Positions 59,842 through 64,000 of a stretch of 64,000 nucleotides of DNA are shown in pieces. Position numbers and translations under genes: made by a program. Source of the DNA: UBA2256 sp964531105 (GTDB lineage: Bacteria; Spirochaetota; Spirochaetia; Treponematales; Rectinemataceae); NCBI GenBank assembly GCA_964531105.1, contig CAZHFN010000001.1, forward strand, positions 62,001-126,000, read 5' to 3'. A model generated the notes under the pieces. It saw only the letters and a list, made by a program, of their open reading frames with translations. It made no database searches and had not been told where the DNA came from. The stretch's first letter is position 1. The number at the start of each line of letters is the position of its first letter.

Positions 59842-61575
59842 ATGCTTTTTTCGATAGGCAACCTGATCACCCTCGCCATAGTGCTTGTCTTTTTCTTTGT
59901 CTACCATAAGCTTACGGCCAATAACAGGTCCCTGGAAAAAGTTAAGCGTCTGGCCGACAAGCTGGAAGTCCAGCTCAACGATTATGTAGGGGAGCGGGCC
60001 GAAGAGCTCAAGCATTACGGCATAGACTTGGATGTGCAGCAGAAGGCTGCCAAGATAGCTCTGGAAAAACTTCAGACTGCCCAGGCGGCAGTGGCCGAAA
60101 AAGCCGAGGCCGTTGGAGCTATTGCCGAGCGATTCAAGGAATACGATGACGTTTTGGCCAAGCTCATGGATATGACAGCCCGGGTGGACGAAAACCTCAA
60201 GCGAATCCACGAGGAAGAGGTTTTTGCCGAGGGTGTAAACCGCAAGCTGGACCTGGCCAAGAAGAGCCTCACGGCGATTGAGCGAGAAATGCCCCTCCTG
60301 CGCGAGGGATTCGCCCAAGATGCCCAAAAAACCATAGAAGGCTTCAGGGATTCCATTCTAGCTGAACTGCAATCGGCCCTCAGCTCTGTGGAAACCGAAT
60401 TGAACTCGGTACGCGACGAAGCCATGGCAGCCTTTGAAAAAGCCCAATCTTCCCGGGCTCTGGTAGATGAAGAATTCGAGAAAGCCCTTCAAGCCGCCAA
60501 AGACAGAGCTTCCTCAGTGGAAGACCAGGCCTTCGCAAGCCTGCGAGCTTCCGTAGAAGCCAAAGCCAAGGAAAACACTCATGCGGCCGAGGCCAAGGCG
60601 ATTGCCCTGAGCCAGGCTATGGATAAGCGCATGAGCGAGCTGGAGTCCGAGGCTGAACTCCGCTTGATCCAAGTCGGCCAGGAAACCAGCACCCAGGTAA
60701 CGGCCCTTAAAACAGCCATCGAGTCTTTCAGGCAGGAATGGAAACACGAGGCCGAGGGCATGATGAGCGATATCAGCACTAAGCTTTCGGAAGCCGAGGA
60801 GATTTTTGCCACCAAGGCCGAAGAAATTGCCCAAAAGCTGGAAAAAGCCGATACAGGCGCATCAGCGACAGGGACAGCGCTGGAAAAGAAAGCCTCCGAA
60901 TCCTTGGCCCTCCTGCAGAAGGAGTCGGCTGCCGCACTTGATACCTTGCGAAGAGAGCATGCAAAAACCCTGGAGTCTTTCCTCAGGGAGTCCGGCGAAG
61001 CGAAGGCAACCATGGCCAGCGAAGCATCCAAGGCCAGGGAAGTGGCCGAATCGGCTCAGGCCAGTTCAGCAGCTCTTCTATCCAATCTCAAGAACAAGGA
61101 GGCCGAACTCAAGGCTTCCTTCGAAACCACCAAAAATTCCATAGAAGAGGAATTCGCCTCCTTCGGACAGGCCTTCGAGGATCATAGAACCAGGTTTGAA
61201 GAAAACTTCATGGCCGAAACCAAAACCCTGGGCTCTAGACTCGACAGTCTTGCAAAAGAAATTAAATCCCTCAAAGAAAGCGCCTACGAAAGCGCTAAGG
61301 GCAAGCTCCAGGGCTTTGAAGACGGGCTATTGGTCGAATTGGCCGAGCGCCGGGGCAAGAGTTTCAGGCAACTGGATGGCTGGCTCACGGACATGGAGAA
61401 AACGCTCCAAGGCATCGTCACCGAATCTACCAGCAGGCGAAAGGCCGAGGAAGACAAGTACAAGGACGAGTTCCGTGCCCACATGACAAGCCTGCGGGAC
61501 GAACTCTATGCCCAGATGGATAAACTGAGGCGAGATGTCCTGGCCGTGCGGGACGATCAGTCCAACGACAATTAA
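59842..61575 (+). CDS. Membrane-anchored long coiled-coil protein (spirochaete type)
   Basis: A 577-residue protein with one N-terminal helix (residues 3-22, IGNLITLAIVLVFFFVYHKL) and then almost continuous Ala/Glu/Lys-rich heptads to the end, with a Trp-containing globular-like patch near 500 (GKSFRQLDGWLTDMEKTLQG). It resembles the SpiroCoCo family of coiled-coil proteins named from spirochaetes; this is by type, not a computed match. GGAGA lies before the ATG. A scaffold along the inner membrane or a link to filaments is possible. It converges with deoD with a four-base overlap. Confidence 0.78.
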   Translation: MLFSIGNLITLAIVLVFFFVYHKLTANNRSLEKVKRLADKLEVQLNDYVGERAEELKHYGIDLDVQQKAAKIALEKLQTAQAAVAEKAEAVGAIAERFKEYDDVLAKLMDMTARVDENLKRIHEEEVFAEGVNRKLDLAKKSLTAIEREMPLLREGFAQDAQKTIEGFRDSILAELQSALSSVETELNSVRDEAMAAFEKAQSSRALVDEEFEKALQAAKDRASSVEDQAFASLRASVEAKAKENTHAAEAKAIALSQAMDKRMSELESEAELRLIQVGQETSTQVTALKTAIESFRQEWKHEAEGMMSDISTKLSEAEEIFATKAEEIAQKLEKADTGASATGTALEKKASESLALLQKESAAALDTLRREHAKTLESFLRESGEAKATMASEASKAREVAESAQASSAALLSNLKNKEAELKASFETTKNSIEEEFASFGQAFEDHRTRFEENFMAETKTLGSRLDSLAKEIKSLKESAYESAKGKLQGFEDGLLVELAERRGKSFRQLDGWLTDMEKTLQGIVTESTSRRKAEEDKYKDEFRAHMTSLRDELYAQMDKLRRDVLAVRDDQSNDN

Positions 61576-62276
61576 AGGATAATAGCTTCTAGCGCTACTT
61601 CCACCATGGCCTTGAAACTGGTCTGACGCTCCTGCGCGCTGGTGACCTCGTGACTCACCAGATGGTCGGACACGGTTAGTATAGCCAAGGCATGGACTCC
61701 GTACTTGGCAGCCAGGGTATAGAGCTCGGCGGTCTCCATTTCAACACCCAATACCCCAAAATGAGCCCAGAGTTTCCATTGATCGGGATTCTCTGTGTAG
61801 AAGGAATCAGAGGAGAGCACAGGTCCGACAAAGGGCTTCTTGCCCGATTCCACGGCCGCTTCGTACGCGTTGCGCAATAAATCGAAGGATGCGGTAGGTG
61901 CGTAATCCATGCCCGAGAATCTGACTTTATTGACCGCCGAATCGGTGGAAGCGCTCATAGCGATGATGAGATCCCTGAGTTTCACTTCCGCCTTCATGGA
62001 ACCGCAGGTGCCTACTCGGATAAGCCGAGTGACCCCATAATCCCGAATAAGCTCATTGGCATAGATGGAGAGGCTGGGCATACCCATGCCCGTGCCCATG
62101 ACGGATACCTTATGCCCCTTATACTGACCTGTGTATCCGAACATATTGCGCACCTCGTTGAAGCGCTCGGCTCCTTCAAGGAGATTTTCGGCGATGAATT
62201 TAGCCCTCAAAGGGTCTCCAGGAAGAAGGATCCTGTCGGCGATTTTTCCTTTTTCAGCAGCGATATGAATACTCAT
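61572..62276 (-). CDS. deoD: Purine nucleoside phosphorylase DeoD
   Basis: A 234-residue hexameric-type phosphorylase that splits purine (deoxy)nucleosides with phosphate. It starts MSIHIAAEKGKIADRILLPG and has GTGMGMPSLSIYANELI, VGTCGSMK (phosphate site), VEMETAELYTLA and the catalytic Asp in ILTVSDHLVS. Length and motifs are those of E. coli DeoD. It is divergent from the RluA-type gene. Confidence 0.96.
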   Translation of the reverse strand: MSIHIAAEKGKIADRILLPGDPLRAKFIAENLLEGAERFNEVRNMFGYTGQYKGHKVSVMGTGMGMPSLSIYANELIRDYGVTRLIRVGTCGSMKAEVKLRDLIIAMSASTDSAVNKVRFSGMDYAPTASFDLLRNAYEAAVESGKKPFVGPVLSSDSFYTENPDQWKLWAHFGVLGVEMETAELYTLAAKYGVHALAILTVSDHLVSHEVTSAQERQTSFKAMVEVALEAIIL

Positions 62277-62304
62277 GGGTTACATCCTTCGGAGCCTGAG
62301 GGTA

Positions 62305-62332
62305 TTAGTCTCTCATGCATCCATGGTACAAT
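62305..62332 (+). promoter_or_regulatory. Promoter of the RluA-type gene, very close to start codon
   Basis: TTAGTC (62305-62310), 16 bases, TACAAT (62327-62332), then 6 bases to ATG 62339. No Shine-Dalgarno. Confidence 0.45.
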
Positions 62333-62338
62333 AATATC

Positions 62339-63022
62339 ATGAAGGTTTACGATATTGTATATGAGGACGAGGACATTCTGGCGGTCAACAAGCTTACCCC
62401 GCTCCCGGTACAGCCGGACAAATCGGGGGATGAGGATCTCCAAACCCTCCTGCGCGGCGAAATAAAGCCAGCGCCCATATTCCTGGAGGCTGCGCACAGA
62501 ATTGACAGGCGCTGCTCGGGCCTGGTCATTTTTGCGAAGAACGCCAAAACCCTGCGCAGCCTCGAAGAGGCCTTCAGAGATCGTCAGATAACCAAGACCT
62601 ATGTAGCCTGCCTAGAAAAGGAACCCATACCACCCGAAGGTGTACTACGCCACAGGATTGTCAGCGATTCCAAACGGAACAGATCCCAGGCCTTGGAAAT
62701 TATCCCGGGTAGAAAAATCGAGAAACACGATCGCCAATCGGTGGATGCCGAGCTTTCCTACAGCCTAATAATGAGAACCGACAGATATTTCTTTGTGGAA
62801 GCCAAACCGCTCACCGGCAGGCATCATCAAATCAGAGCCCAGTTTGCCGCCATGGGCTGGCCGATCAAGGGCGACCTAAAATATGGTGCCCGGCGCAGCT
62901 CCCCCTCGGGGAGGATAATGCTCCATGGGCGGAGTGCAGAATTTGTACATCCAGGTAATGGAGAACGCATTACCCTCACCGCGCCCTACCCCGAAGACGA
63001 GACCCTCTGGACCCTTCTTTAG
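62339..63022 (+). CDS. RluA-family RNA pseudouridine synthase
   Basis: A 227-residue synthase that isomerises uridines in rRNA or tRNA. It starts MKVYDIVYEDEDILAVNKLT and has the catalytic Asp in AHRIDRRCSGLVIFAKN and the late GRHHQIRAQFAAMGWPIKGD motif. No S4 domain is present, as in the short RluA/RluF-like types, so the target site is undetermined. The start is ATG 62339; an in-frame ATG at 62315 lies in the promoter. Confidence 0.92.
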   Translation: MKVYDIVYEDEDILAVNKLTPLPVQPDKSGDEDLQTLLRGEIKPAPIFLEAAHRIDRRCSGLVIFAKNAKTLRSLEEAFRDRQITKTYVACLEKEPIPPEGVLRHRIVSDSKRNRSQALEIIPGRKIEKHDRQSVDAELSYSLIMRTDRYFFVEAKPLTGRHHQIRAQFAAMGWPIKGDLKYGARRSSPSGRIMLHGRSAEFVHPGNGERITLTAPYPEDETLWTLL

Positions 63023-63786
63023 AACACCGGCTTAGCCCCCTGGCCAAGACCAGGAGCCTTAAAGTTGATCATCGTCCACTGAATGAAAGCCCCTTTCCCC
63101 GCTGGAGTTGGCTCTATTTCGAACTTGGAAATACCGCAATTGGAAGTGGGGATGAGGGGAAGCCAGCTTCGGGCACCGAAGGTGGATCTAATCAGCCACT
63201 GAATGAGTCCCCCGTGGGATACGCAGCCAATTGTGCCTATACCCTTCTCAGCCAGCCTGCGTATTCCCTCCCAAGATTGGATAGCCCGGGCGTACATGCG
63301 CTCCGACGTCTCAGCGCCCGGCACCGCATCCCAGCTTTTGTACTGGAATTCACTGAATACTTCGGGATGCCTAGCTTGAGAAGACTCCCAGCTTAAACCC
63401 CCAAAAAGACCTACATCCACTTCCACCAGGCTGTCCAGGAAAACTACTTTGTCTAAGCCGCAAGCTGAGGCGATTATAGTAGCCGTTTCAGCCGCCCTTT
63501 TCTGAGGACTCGCCACGACAGTCTCCAAACCCTGGCTCGAAAACCAGGCTGCAGTGGCCGAAGCCTGCTCTCTGCCCCGTGAATCCAGGGGAAAATCCAA
63601 CTTGCCCTGAAAGGTTCCCGTGGCATTGCCCTCGCTCTGGCCATGGCGAAGCACGTAGACTGTGGTTTTCTGTGGTATGGAGGCAAAAAAAGCCCCGTCG
63701 GCTACCACCTGGGGCATCCAGGGGTTCACGATCCTGGGAACTATAATCGGCTCTTTGTCATACTGCAGGTTGGTGTGAGAATTCAT
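63019..63786 (-). CDS. Histidine phosphatase (phosphoglycerate mutase-like)
   Basis: A 255-residue enzyme with the phosphohistidine motif YVLRHGQSEGN (catalytic His), the second Arg in SPQKRAAET, and late HGGLIQWLIRSTFG with the second His. About 30 N-terminal residues precede the domain. It may be a cofactor-dependent mutase or a phosphatase acting on small phosphates. The start is ATG 63786, or GTG 63795. It converges on the RluA-type gene with a four-base overlap. Confidence 0.9.
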   Translation of the reverse strand: MNSHTNLQYDKEPIIVPRIVNPWMPQVVADGAFFASIPQKTTVYVLRHGQSEGNATGTFQGKLDFPLDSRGREQASATAAWFSSQGLETVVASPQKRAAETATIIASACGLDKVVFLDSLVEVDVGLFGGLSWESSQARHPEVFSEFQYKSWDAVPGAETSERMYARAIQSWEGIRRLAEKGIGTIGCVSHGGLIQWLIRSTFGARSWLPLIPTSNCGISKFEIEPTPAGKGAFIQWTMINFKAPGLGQGAKPVF

Positions 63787-63797
63787 GGGCCTCACTA

Positions 63798-63837
63798 TAA
63801 AGGAAGGCCACCCTTCGCCTCAAGGCGGAGGGTGGCC
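63798..63837 (-). terminator. Terminator of the ABC permease gene
   Basis: GGCCACCCTTCGCC (63806-63819) and GGCGGAGGGTGGCC (63824-63837) pair with one G-T. On the minus strand TTCCTTTATAG follows. Confidence 0.75.
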
Positions 63838-63861
63838 GACTGCCTCTCGATTTACATGCGG

Positions 63862-64000
63862 TTACGAGGCAATGAAAGTATCGGAGCCCCTGTTGAAGTA
63901 CTTGTTCACCACGAACATCGCTATGCCTGTCACCACCAGCAGAATTGTGGACATGGCGCTGGCCGTGCCAAAGTACCCGTCGGCCACCGAGAGGTAGACC
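63862..64000 (-). CDS. C-terminal end of an ABC transporter permease
   Basis: The minus strand is open from the right edge to a TAA at 63862-63864. The 46 residues end in GTASAMSTILLVVTGIAMFV, then VNKYFNRGSDTFIAS, which looks like the last membrane helix and tail of a MalF/UgpA-type sugar permease. Only this helix is visible, so the family call is tentative. A terminator hairpin follows. Confidence 0.6.
   Translation of the reverse strand, partial: VYLSVADGYFGTASAMSTILLVVTGIAMFVVNKYFNRGSDTFIAS

Noticed and set aside
1..64000. CRISPR arrays, IS elements or prophage
   Set aside because: No regularly spaced repeats, transposase motifs or phage structural genes were found on either strand.

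Overview
The window reads as chromosomal DNA of a free-living or host-associated, metabolically versatile spirochaete (Treponema/Rectinema-like; an inference). Supporting traits are a long membrane-anchored coiled-coil protein of a spirochaete type, a bactofilin/M23 pair, a PSP1 (RicT-like) protein, a lone abundant beta-barrel-like surface protein, system II cytochrome c maturation, a complete selenocysteine (Sec) system, and moderately GC-rich coding DNA. No rRNA, CRISPR array, insertion sequence or phage gene was seen. No stretch longer than 300 bases lacks a gene; the largest gaps (5137-5409, 9057-9302, 24623-24880) hold hairpins, a promoter and a possible structured RNA.

Layout. 1-3938: minus-strand operon of a MazE/MazF-like toxin-antitoxin pair, peroxiredoxin Bcp and two ABC-exporter halves. 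3976-5136: small membrane protein and PaaX-like regulator behind a promoter carrying a near-palindrome. 5183-7276: three hairpins, then aspS. 7312-16120: redox/selenium block with ccsA-resB, an 11-heme cytochrome c interrupted by an in-frame TGA followed by a SECIS-like hairpin, an exported tandem rhodanese, selD (itself with an in-frame TGA), tRNA-Sec, selA and selB. 16107-21945: an HpcH/HpaI aldolase, then an arsenic block (Acr3, ArsM, permease, thioredoxin-like protein, ArsR, two half-size permeases). 21948-27994: RicT-like protein, bactofilin, M23 peptidase, htpG, rlmE, PtsN-like protein. 28121-29284: porin-like protein. 29487-38835: RND efflux operon (adaptor, pump, PII-like protein, two TolC-like proteins) divergent from a two-component system. 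38922-47188: PrpR-type sigma-54 activator, its probable UAS, a -24/-12 promoter and a catabolic operon (aconitase-superfamily hydro-lyase, TctC, fused TctA-TctB, LarA-type racemase). 47248-59770: ackA and a long, tightly packed minus-strand run (priA, UDG, a GH2 glycosidase, RMD1-like protein, PASTA protein, fmt, def, DUF192 protein, rpsU, M23 peptidase). 59842-64000: coiled-coil protein, deoD, an RluA-type synthase, a phosphatase and the end of an ABC permease.

Main points. (1) Two genes are cut by TGA codons that are best read as Sec: the multiheme cytochrome and selD. They lie beside the whole Sec machinery, so the cytochrome is a probable selenoprotein. (2) The sigma-54 operon combines a Ni-pincer racemase homologue that keeps every known LarA active-site residue with a hydro-lyase and a tricarboxylate transporter, suggesting an unassigned hydroxy-di/tricarboxylate pathway. 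(3) Several genes have a -10-like box 6-8 bases before an ATG and no Shine-Dalgarno sequence, suggesting repeated use of leaderless mRNAs.
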